From assembly GCA_005798905.1 (NCBI GenBank), contig SYIK01000005.1, positions 1 to 64,000 of the forward strand: a stretch of 64,000 nucleotides of DNA, read 5' to 3'. The DNA comes from Bacteroidota bacterium (lineage in GTDB: Bacteria > Bacteroidota > Bacteroidia > Chitinophagales > Chitinophagaceae). This document shows, piece after piece, positions 18,946-27,483 of the stretch (within the stretch, counting starts at the first letter, position 1; each line of letters opens with the position of its first letter). Position numbers and translations under genes: made by a program. The notes beneath the pieces were generated by a model, which had not been told where the DNA came from, searched no databases, and was given only the letters and a program-made list of their open reading frames with translations.

Positions 18946-20028
18946 TTGCTAAAAATTCGTAACATATCCCTAACTCAGTTCAAAAACTATCATTCCCGTT
19001 CAATCGGTTTTGAAAAAAGAATTATTGGTATTTGTGGTAACAATGGAGTTGGAAAAACGAATTTATTAGACGCAATTCATTACCTCTGTTTTACAAAAAG
19101 CCATTTTTCGCGATTTGATCAAGGGAATAGTCTTATTGGTTTTAATGGTTTTAGAATTGAAGCTGAAATTGATTTAGAAAATAAAAATGAAAATGCAGTT
19201 TGCATTCTTCGCGAAACGGGGAAAAAAGAATTTCATTTAGATGCAATTCCTTACGAAAAATTTTCTCATCATATTGGTCGTTATCCCTGTGTAATGATTG
19301 CTCCGGACGATGTGCAAATTATTACAGGAGAAAGTGAAGATCGACGAAAATGGTTGGACACGCTGCTTTCTCAACTGGATAAAACTTATTTAACTCATCT
19401 GCTTCAGTACAATCGATTGTTGCAACAACGCAATTCTTTGTTAAAAAATTTTGCAGAATCTGCTACAACCGATTTCACTTTATTGGATGTTTTGGATGAA
19501 CAATTAGTTACTCAAGCAAATTTTATTTTTGAAAAACGTAAATTATTTTTTAACGAATTTATTCCATTGCTAAAAAATAATTACTACCGAATAACGAGTG
19601 TGAATGAAGCTATTGAGCTTAAATATGAAAGTGAATTATTGTCAAGTTCTTTTATAGATTTGGTAAAATGGAACCGATTAAATGATTTGTCTGCACAAAG
19701 AACAACTGTTGGCATTCACCGAGATGAACTTATTTTTAAATTGCAAAACCAACCGTTTAAAAAATTTGCTTCACAAGGCCAACGAAAAAGTTTGTTGTTT
19801 GCAATCAAATTGACAGAATTAGATTTACTAAAAGAAAAAAATGATTTTTCCCCCCTCCTTTTGTTGGATGATGTTTTTGAAAAATTAGATGAAAACAGAA
19901 TAATGAGTTTATTAAAAACGGTTTGCATCGAAAATCAAGGACAGGTTTTTATTACGGATACAAACAATGATCGATTAAGTACGCATCTAAATTATTTACA
20001 GCTTGATTTTGAAATTATTAATTTATAA
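18946..20028 (+). CDS. recF: DNA replication and repair protein RecF
   Basis: RecF is an SMC-like ATPase that loads RecA at gaps with RecO and RecR. Walker A is GNNGVGKT, the ABC signature is SQGQRKSLLFA, and Walker B is LLLLDDVFEKLD, in the right order and spacing for a protein of about 360 residues. No ATG fits; the frame starts with TTG codons at 18934 or 18946. I take 18946 because the protein then begins M-L-K-I-R-N-I-S-L, like other RecF proteins, with the start used at the second of two TTATCTTGC copies. The gene is divergent from pdhA and followed 15 bp later by a DUF721 gene, a common pairing. Confidence 0.93.
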   Translation: MLKIRNISLTQFKNYHSRSIGFEKRIIGICGNNGVGKTNLLDAIHYLCFTKSHFSRFDQGNSLIGFNGFRIEAEIDLENKNENAVCILRETGKKEFHLDAIPYEKFSHHIGRYPCVMIAPDDVQIITGESEDRRKWLDTLLSQLDKTYLTHLLQYNRLLQQRNSLLKNFAESATTDFTLLDVLDEQLVTQANFIFEKRKLFFNEFIPLLKNNYYRITSVNEAIELKYESELLSSSFIDLVKWNRLNDLSAQRTTVGIHRDELIFKLQNQPFKKFASQGQRKSLLFAIKLTELDLLKEKNDFSPLLLLDDVFEKLDENRIMSLLKTVCIENQGQVFITDTNNDRLSTHLNYLQLDFEIINL

Positions 20029-20043
20029 AATTAATTTGCAGTT

Positions 20044-20325
20044 ATGGGCGAATATTCTATTGGAGATGCAATGAAAAAATTTCTAGAAAGCAGCCGTCTA
20101 AAAGGATCGGTACAGGCGATGCAAGTGGAAGAAGCTTGGGAAAAAATAATGGGAAAGACAATTGCAAAATACACGGAGTCAATAAAAATTATAGATAAAA
20201 CCTTAATTATTACAACACATGTTGCACCGTTGAAACAAGAACTTGTTTATCAAAAAGAAAAAATAATTCAACGGGTAAATGAAGCAATGGGAGAAAATAC
20301 GATTAACGAAGTTTTGATAAAATAA
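20044..20325 (+). CDS. DUF721 (DciA-like) protein
   Basis: A 93-residue protein with the DUF721 pattern: a short N-terminal helix, V-E-E-A-W-E-K-I-M-G at 28-37, I-A-K-Y-T-E near 40-45, and V-A-P-L-K-Q-E-L at 61-68. DUF721 includes DciA, which loads the replicative helicase in bacteria lacking DnaC. The placement right after recF, 15 bp downstream, fits a replication role. Whether this short form works as a helicase loader is inferred. Its 3' end overlaps the convergent DoxX-type gene by 23 bp. Confidence 0.85.
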   Translation: MGEYSIGDAMKKFLESSRLKGSVQAMQVEEAWEKIMGKTIAKYTESIKIIDKTLIITTHVAPLKQELVYQKEKIIQRVNEAMGENTINEVLIK

Positions 20326-21433
20326 ATTCATTTGCGTGCTGCAAATCAGCACTCGCCCATTTTCCCACAACGATTCCTTTTTTTAATATATAAAATGTTG
20401 GATTGTGTCTTGCAGCTGTACGGATGGCTGTTGCATCACATCGCAAAATTGTTGGAACTATTAATGATTTACTTTTCATCCAATTTATTGCATTCTCATA
20501 ATCTGTTGTAACGATATACAGTTTTATATTTTTTTGATTAAGGACTTCTAATGTAGAATTAAAATCATCTAACCAAGCAGGTATATTTTTTTTGAATCGT
20601 TCAACAAACAAAATTGCAACCGGATTTTCTATTGATAATAATTCACTAGTTACATCAATATTCTCAGAAGTTGTTAATGAAAATCCTTTAATTGGTGGTT
20701 CATTATTTTTCCCTTTTCGAATTATTTTATCATATCGATTTTTGAATTTGTAAAGTGAATCATTAAAATCCAATGGAAATTTGTCAGCAGTAAATTCGAT
20801 TTCGGACCCATCTTTTTCATAAACAAATGTCATTGCAATGCTGTCTGGAACTGCATTTAAAGGAATTTTCATTTTGTCAATTAAATTGTTTCCTTTTTTA
20901 AAAGGAAGACAATCAATTATTGGCAAATGGTATAAAACATGAAATTGAATTAAAAAACTTCCCAACGTTGTAAGTGATATAATGAATAGATTAAGTTTTT
21001 TTGAACAAGACGAGTGTATCTTATTTCTGTAATAAAATAATACAATGATAAAAGCAAGTAACAGCAGATCTTTTACAAAAGATGTTAATGGTGTAATTGG
21101 CAGACAGTCTCCAAAGCAGCCACAATTTTTAAATTTATCGGAGTAATAAGCATACCCCGTTAAAAATGTAAAAAATAGAATTAACAAAAGTAACAACCAT
21201 GTAAAAAATTGCATTCTCCATCCAATTAAAATTGCAACACCGACGATGATTTCCAAAAAAATCATTAATATGGAAATTAAAAGTGTAGTGCCATTGAATT
21301 GACTCAAATTCCACAATTCAAAAAATTCTTGCATTTTATAACCCAACCCCAGAGGATCATTGGCTTTAATTAGACCTGAGAATATAAAAAGAAGTCCAAC
21401 GAGAAATCTCAAAAAAGTTAATACAATTTTCAT
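20303..21433 (-). CDS. BT_3928-type DoxX/MauE-like membrane protein with thioredoxin-like tail
   Basis: 376 residues. The N-terminal 140 residues have four hydrophobic helices with the DoxX pattern: RFLVGLLFIFSGLIKANDPLG at 8-28, which includes the SG-x-x-K motif, then a Cys-rich loop NCGCFGDC near 107-114. The C-terminal half (about 240-376) has a strand-helix order like a thioredoxin fold, with NPVAILFV and a PTFYILKKG strand, but the CxxC active site is absent. The BT_3928 family is conserved in Bacteroidota next to DUF1599 and folP, as here. A membrane redox role is plausible but unproven. The 3' end overlaps DUF721 by 23 bp. Confidence 0.85.
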   Translation of the reverse strand: MKIVLTFLRFLVGLLFIFSGLIKANDPLGLGYKMQEFFELWNLSQFNGTTLLISILMIFLEIIVGVAILIGWRMQFFTWLLLLLILFFTFLTGYAYYSDKFKNCGCFGDCLPITPLTSFVKDLLLLAFIIVLFYYRNKIHSSCSKKLNLFIISLTTLGSFLIQFHVLYHLPIIDCLPFKKGNNLIDKMKIPLNAVPDSIAMTFVYEKDGSEIEFTADKFPLDFNDSLYKFKNRYDKIIRKGKNNEPPIKGFSLTTSENIDVTSELLSIENPVAILFVERFKKNIPAWLDDFNSTLEVLNQKNIKLYIVTTDYENAINWMKSKSLIVPTILRCDATAIRTAARHNPTFYILKKGIVVGKWASADLQHANEFILSKLR

Positions 21434-21472
21434 AAGCTATTTGAAGAATTTATCAATTCGGAGTTGAAATAA

Positions 21473-22012
21473 TCACTCCGTTTTATTCATTAAAATAAGT
21501 GCAAATGCTGCATAATTGATTATGTCGAAATAATTGGCATCAATGCCTTCGCTCATAATTGTCTTTCCGTCATTTGCCAATATTTGTCGGATGCGTTGCA
21601 GTTTCATTAATATCAAATCAACAAAACTTTCTTGACTCATACTTCGCCAAGCTTCGCCGTAATCGTGGTTTTTATCCATCATCAATTTTTTTGCTGCAAG
21701 AATATTGGAGTCGAATAAAAACGCAACTTTATCTGTTGGTAATTCTTCAGGATCATTTTCAGATAATGAAAGTTGCATCAACCCAATTGCAGCATAATTG
21801 AAAATTCCCATAAACTCTGCAGCTATTCCATCACTAATTTTTTGTTCACCTATTTGTTGAATGGTGCGAATGCGTTGTGCTTTAATAAAAATTTGGTCCA
21901 CAATGGATATTGTGCGCAATACTCGCCACGCAGTTCCATAATCATTCGTCTTTTTTAAAAATATTTCTTTACAAGCTAAAACTACTTTTTCGTACTGTAA
22001 ATCGGTTGACAT
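21473..22012 (-). CDS. DUF1599 protein with internal duplication
   Basis: A 179-residue protein built from two copies of one unit. Copy one contains DYGTAW (23-28), then RIRTIQ and IAAEFMGIFNYAAIGL; copy two contains DYGEAW (about 117-122), RIRQIL and IDANYFDIINYAAFAL. Each copy looks like half of an all-alpha NTP pyrophosphohydrolase fold, and DUF1599 proteins have been linked to that group; the activity is not established. The neighbours folP (divergent) and the DoxX-type gene (40 bp downstream) form a cluster often seen in Bacteroidota. A TACTTTTG motif lies upstream. Confidence 0.85.
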   Translation of the reverse strand: MSTDLQYEKVVLACKEIFLKKTNDYGTAWRVLRTISIVDQIFIKAQRIRTIQQIGEQKISDGIAAEFMGIFNYAAIGLMQLSLSENDPEELPTDKVAFLFDSNILAAKKLMMDKNHDYGEAWRSMSQESFVDLILMKLQRIRQILANDGKTIMSEGIDANYFDIINYAAFALILMNKTE

Positions 22013-22077
22013 TTTTCTATTTATTTATCTTAAAATTATTCTTCTCTCGTCAAAATACTTCTTCAGTATCTTAGCTT

Positions 22078-22085
22078 CAAAAGTA
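22078..22085 (-). promoter_or_regulatory. candidate promoter -7 motif for the DUF1599 gene
   Basis: Minus strand TACTTTTG in the DUF1599-folP spacer. A start near 22070 would give a leader of about 58 nt. Only the -7 element is visible. Confidence 0.35.
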
Positions 22086-22099
22086 ATAAACAAAGCCGA

Positions 22100-22927
22100 A
22101 TGTTTACGTTGAATTGTAAAAACCAATTATTGAAAATTAGTGAGCCAATTGTAATGGGAATTATTAATATAACTCCTGATTCATTTTATTCCAAAAGCAG
22201 GGTTACTGAAAATTCTACGATAATTCAACAAGCAGAAAAAATGCTTTTTGATGGCGCAACTATTTTGGATATTGGCGGACAAAGCACAAGACCGGGCTCA
22301 ACTTATTTAAGCGCTGACGAAGAATTGCAAAGAATTATACCTGCTGTAAAAGCGCTTTGTAAAAAATTCCCGTCTGCAATAATTTCTATTGATACTTTTT
22401 ATTCCAAAGTTGCAAAAGCTGCTGTGGAAGAAGGTTGTACAATTGTGAATGATATCAGTGCTGGCGAAATGGATTCGGAAATGTTTGCAACTGTTTCATC
22501 TTTGAAAGTTCCGTATATTTTAATGCACATGCAGGAAAATCCTAGCACTATGCAAAAAAATCCCACTTATAAAAATGTAACAGATGAAGTGTGTCAATTT
22601 TTAAAAATTAAAATTGATACAGCAGAAAAAGCAGGAATCAAAGAGTTGATTATTGATCCGGGTTTTGGATTTGGAAAAACAATCGAACATAATTTTCAAT
22701 TATTAAAAAATCTTTCCAATTTTAAAAAACTAGGCAAACCAATTCTCGCTGGCTTATCACGAAAGTCAATGATTAATAAATTATTAAATATTGAACCGGA
22801 AGAAGCCTTAAACGGAACTACTGCTTTAAATATGCTTGCCCTTATGAAGGGTGCATCTATTTTGCGTGTTCATGATGTAAAAGAAGCAAAACAAACGATT
22901 CAATTATTTAGCGCTGTTCAGCAATAA
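22100..22927 (+). CDS. folP: dihydropteroate synthase
   Basis: This folate enzyme joins p-aminobenzoate to the dihydropterin pyrophosphate and is the sulfonamide target. The 275-residue length is typical. Diagnostic motifs are NITPDSF at 23-29, the pterin loop DIGGQSTRPG at 57-66, NDISAG near 117, DPGFGFGKT near 190, and the SRKS phosphate-binding segment near 216. The gene stands alone, divergent from DUF1599, and ends in a strong hairpin terminator. Confidence 0.96.
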   Translation: MFTLNCKNQLLKISEPIVMGIINITPDSFYSKSRVTENSTIIQQAEKMLFDGATILDIGGQSTRPGSTYLSADEELQRIIPAVKALCKKFPSAIISIDTFYSKVAKAAVEEGCTIVNDISAGEMDSEMFATVSSLKVPYILMHMQENPSTMQKNPTYKNVTDEVCQFLKIKIDTAEKAGIKELIIDPGFGFGKTIEHNFQLLKNLSNFKKLGKPILAGLSRKSMINKLLNIEPEEALNGTTALNMLALMKGASILRVHDVKEAKQTIQLFSAVQQ

Positions 22928-22929
22928 AA

Positions 22930-22952
22930 AAAATCCTCCATTGGAGGATTTT
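22930..22952. terminator. bidirectional hairpin terminator after folP
   Basis: A 10-bp perfect stem AAAATCCTCC/GGAGGATTTT with a 3-nt ATT loop, flanked by A and T tracts, between the convergent folP and FKBP genes. Confidence 0.85.
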
Positions 22953-22974
22953 GCAATATTTTAAAAGAATAATT

Positions 22975-23877
22975 TTAATGAGCTTTCTTTTGAGCAGGTG
23001 CTCCTTTCGGATTTATGCTTAATACTTCAATTTCGAAAATTAAGTTTTCAAATGGTTTAATATCAGGAGATCCGGGTGTTGCACCAAATCCTAAAAGGGA
23101 TGGGATGTAAATTTTTGCTTTACTTCCTAAACGCAATTGCATTGTTCCTTCATCAAAACCAATTACCATTCCGCCTGGCATTCCAGCTGTTCCAGCAGTA
23201 AATCCAAGAGGATCTGTGTGATGGAAACTTGAATCAATATTGGTGTCAAATATTTTTCCTGCAAAAGTTTTTCCTCTGTATTTTACTGTAACATAATTTC
23301 CAGAATCTACAATAGCACCAGTCCCTGGCTCTATAATTTCTACAAAAGCACCACTCTTTGTTTTTGTGGCTACAATTTTATTTTTAGCAATATAATCGCT
23401 TACAACTTTTATTTCACTCTCTAAATAATTTTGTCTTTCTTTTTGTTCATCTGCTGTCGAAAGTTCAAAAGTTTTAAATACATCCAAAACTCTTACAGTT
23501 GTAATAATCTTATCGCCTTTTTTCATAAAAGGCGGCATACCGTTTGGATTTTTTACAAGCAACGTATCTATCAATTGAACGCTTATTACACTGTCCCCTT
23601 TTTTTAATAAATTAAAGATTTCGGTCACTTCATAACCTGGTGAGTTAGCCATAAATTGAAAATAAACGGGCAATTTTCCAAACGATTCAAATAGTAAACT
23701 GTCGTTTAATTTTTGGCTAAAATGTAGTTTTACAAAACTACCGGAATCTACTTTTGTTCCTTCTTTTGAAGAAATGATTTTGTAGGCCATTCCACTTTTT
23801 GATTTTTTAAAAGAATTGCAACTTGTAAATGTCAAGCTTGCAACTGCTGCAAAAATTAAGATGATTCTTGTTTTCAT
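22975..23877 (-). CDS. FKBP-type peptidyl-prolyl isomerase lipoprotein
   Basis: A 300-residue envelope protein. The lipobox TFTSC at about residues 16-20 marks it as a lipoprotein. There are two FKBP-like units. The C-terminal one (about 175-290) is canonical, with GNYVTVKYRGK, KIFDTN, and the VIGFDEGTMQLRLGSKAKI and PSLLGFG segments. The N-terminal one (about 35-140) has the outline (SGSFVKLHFS, then KKGDSVISVQL) but lacks most active-site aromatics and is probably not catalytic. These proteins help fold exported proteins. It is 9 bp downstream of the phosphoesterase gene and may be co-transcribed with it. Confidence 0.9.
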   Translation of the reverse strand: MKTRIILIFAAVASLTFTSCNSFKKSKSGMAYKIISSKEGTKVDSGSFVKLHFSQKLNDSLLFESFGKLPVYFQFMANSPGYEVTEIFNLLKKGDSVISVQLIDTLLVKNPNGMPPFMKKGDKIITTVRVLDVFKTFELSTADEQKERQNYLESEIKVVSDYIAKNKIVATKTKSGAFVEIIEPGTGAIVDSGNYVTVKYRGKTFAGKIFDTNIDSSFHHTDPLGFTAGTAGMPGGMVIGFDEGTMQLRLGSKAKIYIPSLLGFGATPGSPDIKPFENLIFEIEVLSINPKGAPAQKKAH

Positions 23878-23886
23878 TTTTTTGTT

Positions 23887-24894
23887 TTATTGTAGTAAAT
23901 CTTTATTTTCTTTTATTGCGTTTTGAAAAGTTGTAACGGTTGATTCAATTGATTCTGAACTGCGACCACCGGCTGCATTAAAGTGTCCGCCGCCTTCAAA
24001 ATATTTTCGTGCAAAGCTATTGCAATCAAAGTCACCTTTGCTCCTAAAACTCCATTTTCTTTCTTCGTCTCTGTCAATTACAATGGCAACTAATTTAATT
24101 CCTTGAATGCTTTGAGGATAATTCACCAAACCTTCGGAATCACCAGTTTTGATTTTAAATTTTATTAAATCTGATTTCGGAACTGTGAGTAATACAGTGT
24201 TGAATTCATAGAAAATTTCCATTCTATTCAACAATACATGTCCAATAAAACGCAGTCTGTTTTCGAGAAAATTATCGAAAAGATTATTGTGAACTTGCAT
24301 ATGCTCAAGTCCCTTTTGTTTTAAATTAGCAACTAATGTGTGCACATCAGAGCTAGTAGATGAGAATCTAAAAGAGCCAGTATCAGCAACAACTCCTGCA
24401 TAAATACAGGTTGCAATTGAATCATTTATTAAATTGGAAAAACCTGATTCACAAATAAAATCGTAAACCATTTCGCAAGTAGAAGATTTTGAAATATTAC
24501 TTATTCCAAAATTAAATGCTTGAATATCCGGCTGTTGATGATGGTCTATTAAAATTTTAACGCAAGTTATTTCAGCTAATTTTTCAGCCATTTTTTTTGT
24601 ACGATGCAACGTATTAAAATCAAGACAGAATAGCCATTCGGTTTCGTCTAGAATTTTATTTGCTTTTTCTTGTTGCCCTTCGTAATTAATTACTTCGTTG
24701 CAACCTGGCAACCATTTCAAAAAGTCTGCCCAATTAGTTGGAGAAATAACATTTACGGAATGACCCAATAATTGTAAAAATTGAGCTAGTGCCAAGGAGG
24801 AACCTAGTGCATCTGCATCTGGTTTTTGATGCATTACTATCGCAACCTTTTTTGGTTCTTTTAACAATGCGAATATTTCCTTTATTGGTTTCAT
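23887..24894 (-). CDS. nrnA: DHH-family phosphoesterase (NrnA-like)
   Basis: A 335-residue cytosolic phosphoesterase. The DHH domain has the metal motif HQKPDADALG at 22-31 and a DHHQQPD segment near 115-121. The C-terminal DHHA1 domain shows the substrate motif GGGHFNAAGG at about 305-314. This two-domain layout is that of NrnA, which degrades nanoRNA and dephosphorylates pAp; some relatives hydrolyse cyclic dinucleotide products. Substrate choice is not visible here. The next gene on the strand is an FKBP lipoprotein, 9 bp away; upstream it is divergent from ndk. Confidence 0.92.
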   Translation of the reverse strand: MKPIKEIFALLKEPKKVAIVMHQKPDADALGSSLALAQFLQLLGHSVNVISPTNWADFLKWLPGCNEVINYEGQQEKANKILDETEWLFCLDFNTLHRTKKMAEKLAEITCVKILIDHHQQPDIQAFNFGISNISKSSTCEMVYDFICESGFSNLINDSIATCIYAGVVADTGSFRFSSTSSDVHTLVANLKQKGLEHMQVHNNLFDNFLENRLRFIGHVLLNRMEIFYEFNTVLLTVPKSDLIKFKIKTGDSEGLVNYPQSIQGIKLVAIVIDRDEERKWSFRSKGDFDCNSFARKYFEGGGHFNAAGGRSSESIESTVTTFQNAIKENKDLLQ

Positions 24895-24973
24895 AAACGG
24901 TGGCGAAGTTATGGCAATTGAGTGATGTCCATTATCACTATTTTCTTAAAATAAACTGGTTTTTGATTTAGTG

Positions 24974-25004
24974 TTTGTTTATTGGCTAATTGAATTTAAC
25001 TTTG
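24974..25004 (+). promoter_or_regulatory. complete Bacteroidota-type promoter for ndk
   Basis: TTTG at 24974-24977 is followed after 19 bp by TAACTTTG at 24997-25004. Both elements and their spacing fit the Bacteroidota promoter form. Transcription would start near 25010, about 19 nt before the ndk ATG. Confidence 0.7.
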
Positions 25005-25028
25005 CGGCGCAAAACAATAAAAAATTAT

Positions 25029-25445
25029 ATGAGTAACCGTACTTTGACAATGATTAAGCCCGATGCAATGAAAAATGGCTTTTCAGGAGCTATTCTCGAC
25101 ATGATTATTAATGCAGGGTTTCGCATTGTAGCATTAAAGCAAACTAAGTTATCAACTGAAAAAGCAGGCGAATTTTATGCTGTTCATAAAGAAAGACCGT
25201 TTTACGGAGAGCTTGTAGATTTTATGAGTAGCGGTGTAATTATTGCTGCAATTTTAGAAAAAGAAAATGCAGTTGCTGATTTTAGAACCTTGATTGGTGC
25301 TACCAATCCTGCAAATGCGGATGAAGGTACCATTCGAAAAAAGTATGCAACTTCTCTTGGCGAAAATGCAGTTCACGGAAGTGATAGCGATGAAAATGCA
25401 AAAATCGAAGGTGATTTTTTCTTTTCCGCTTTGGAAAAATTTTAA
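25029..25445 (+). CDS. ndk: nucleoside diphosphate kinase
   Basis: The 138-residue enzyme moves a phosphate between NTPs and NDPs through a phosphohistidine. The ATG at 25029 gives the family start [12 protein letters not shown]; the longer frame from 24990 would begin inside the promoter. The catalytic histidine is His116 in NAVHGSDS, and the fold motifs [11 protein letters not shown] and [17 protein letters not shown] are complete. The gene is monocistronic, between a clear promoter and a strong terminator. Confidence 0.97.
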   Translation: MSNRTLTMIKPDAMKNGFSGAILDMIINAGFRIVALKQTKLSTEKAGEFYAVHKERPFYGELVDFMSSGVIIAAILEKENAVADFRTLIGATNPANADEGTIRKKYATSLGENAVHGSDSDENAKIEGDFFFSALEKF

Positions 25446-25457
25446 ATTTAAACCATT

Positions 25458-25486
25458 AAAAAGCCGACTCAGAAAGTCGGCTTTTT
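25458..25486. terminator. strong bidirectional terminator after ndk
   Basis: A 12-bp perfect stem, AAAAAGCCGACT/AGTCGGCTTTTT, around a 5-nt loop. It lies between ndk and the convergent UbiD-family gene. Confidence 0.9.
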
Positions 25487-25498
25487 AATGCAAATTAA

Positions 25499-27418
25499 TT
25501 AGTTAACAACTGCTTCTTCGCCATAAAGCTGATCTAAAAATTTTAAGGAAGGAGAAGGAATAAATTTCCCAATTCCAAGTTCGTTCCATTTTTTATCCAC
25601 TGCGTCAATTGTTGCATTATCAGCAACAATGATGTTTGGCCAATCGCGATAAAAATCATCAAACAATTTTGTTTTTCGCGTTCCATCGAAACCAATGCAA
25701 GCAGTTTTTTTTGCGTTATCAGCTTTAATTTGATCATTGAAAAAATGATCTCGTTTTGGATCCAAATTATTACAAAAGCGCCACAAAGCAGTAGCAATAT
25801 CGTTTGCATCAACTGAATGCTCTACATAAAGGATCATTTTTATTCCTGCTATTTCATCTCTTTCGCAAAGTTGTTGGTGTAAATCTCGAATATGACCTTT
25901 CCTATTTTTTTCTACTGAAATAATTAAACAAGGGATATTAAATTTTGCTAAGGAATAATTCAAAAACACAATTTCAGAAAATTGATTTTTAATGTTTGCA
26001 AAATTATTTGTGAATTTATATTCTTCTTTTTGATATAATTCATCAAGTTCTTCAGTGAATTTTTTAGTGCCGTCGATGCACATTTTACCGCCAAAACCAA
26101 GCTTGCTGCAACTGTGATCAAGTACATCCATTGGGCCCGTACTAAAATAAATATCTGTAGCGGGGTTTAAGTTTTTGAAAACATAGTCAACAACTTCTTT
26201 GTAATTTTTAATATTCACTGCTCCATCTACCAATACCAAAATTTTATTGAACATCATTTGACCAGCTCCCCACATTGCATTCATCACTTTTTGTCCTTGA
26301 CCTGGATAAGATTTATCAATTTTTACAATAACCAAATTATGAAAAACACCTTCCACCGGCATTTCCATATCAATAATTTCAGGAACCAACGTCATTTTTA
26401 TTGGGGCTAAAAAAATGCGCTCTGTTGCTTTCCCTAACCAAGCATCTTCTTGTGGCGGAATGCCCACAATTGTTGCAGGGTAAATTGGATTTTTTTTATG
26501 CGTAATACAAGTTATGTGAAAACGAGGGTACCAATCGGGCAGCGAATAATAACCGGTGTGATCGCCAAAAGGCCCTTCCCAAATCAGTTCATCGTCATAA
26601 TCAACAAAACCTTCAATGATAAAATCAGCATCTGATGGAACTTCTATTTGTGGTTGTGTAATGCATTTTACTAATTCAACTTTTTTCTTTCTCAAAAAAC
26701 CAGCCAACATATATTCATCTACATTTTCCGGCAATGGTGCTGTTGCAGCATAAGCATAAACAGGATCACCTCCCAAAGCAACAGCAACGGGCATTCGTTG
26801 TTTCAGTTTTTTATATTCATTAAAATGCTTTGCGCTTACTTTATGTTTGTGCCAATGCATTCCTGTAAGTGTTGGGCCAAAAATTTGCATTCTATACATT
26901 CCCACATTTCTAATTCCTGTATTGGGATCTTTGGTATGAATGATTGGCAAGGTTACAAATGGCCCGCCATCTTTTGGCCAACAAGTTATAACCGGAAGTT
27001 TTGTTATGTCTGGTTCTTTGAAAATAATTTCTTGACATTCGCCTCTTCCTTTTTTTACCGATGGCATCCACGATGCGAACCTTCCCAATTGTGGAAGCAT
27101 GTTTAATTTATCAAGAAGATTTTCTTTTGGGGAAGAAAGCAATTTAAAAAGTGATTCAATTTCTTTTGCAATGTTATCGAGGGTTTCAACCTGCAATGCA
27201 ATACACATTCTCTTTTCACTTCCGTAAGCATTCATCAAAACCGGAAAATCGTATCCTGTATTTTCAAATAAAAGCGCTTTGCCGCCATTGGGTTGTTTAC
27301 TTATTCTATCAGTTATTTCAGCAATTTCTAAAATAGGATTTACATAAGATGTAATCCGAATCAACTCATCTGCTTCTTCTAATTTATCTATAAAATGGTT
27401 TAAATTTTTATACGCCAT
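25499..27418 (-). CDS. UbiD-family decarboxylase
   Basis: A 639-residue member of the UbiD family, which uses prenylated FMN to decarboxylate aromatic acids. Seen are VGMYRMQIFGP near 164, LGGDPVYAYAATAPLP near 204, and the EGPFGDHTGYY motif near 258, which carries the catalytic Glu/Asp. It is longer than classical UbiD (about 490), with a C-terminal addition, a length common in Bacteroidota homologues often annotated for menaquinone synthesis. That pathway is inferred, since the partner flavin prenyltransferase UbiX is not in the window. The upstream neighbour is the epimerase gene on the same strand. Confidence 0.88.
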   Translation of the reverse strand: MAYKNLNHFIDKLEEADELIRITSYVNPILEIAEITDRISKQPNGGKALLFENTGYDFPVLMNAYGSEKRMCIALQVETLDNIAKEIESLFKLLSSPKENLLDKLNMLPQLGRFASWMPSVKKGRGECQEIIFKEPDITKLPVITCWPKDGGPFVTLPIIHTKDPNTGIRNVGMYRMQIFGPTLTGMHWHKHKVSAKHFNEYKKLKQRMPVAVALGGDPVYAYAATAPLPENVDEYMLAGFLRKKKVELVKCITQPQIEVPSDADFIIEGFVDYDDELIWEGPFGDHTGYYSLPDWYPRFHITCITHKKNPIYPATIVGIPPQEDAWLGKATERIFLAPIKMTLVPEIIDMEMPVEGVFHNLVIVKIDKSYPGQGQKVMNAMWGAGQMMFNKILVLVDGAVNIKNYKEVVDYVFKNLNPATDIYFSTGPMDVLDHSCSKLGFGGKMCIDGTKKFTEELDELYQKEEYKFTNNFANIKNQFSEIVFLNYSLAKFNIPCLIISVEKNRKGHIRDLHQQLCERDEIAGIKMILYVEHSVDANDIATALWRFCNNLDPKRDHFFNDQIKADNAKKTACIGFDGTRKTKLFDDFYRDWPNIIVADNATIDAVDKKWNELGIGKFIPSPSLKFLDQLYGEEAVVN

Positions 27419-27483
27419 TGTTTGTATGTTAATTCAAAATTAATATTTAAATAGTTTGACAGAAAAATTAGAAGCTAAAAAAT

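Noticed and set aside
18929-18949. Direct repeat TTATCTTGC twice, 12 bp apart, at the recF start
   Set aside because: Only 9 bp and in AT-rich DNA; the second copy includes the likely TTG start. No evidence of a regulatory role.
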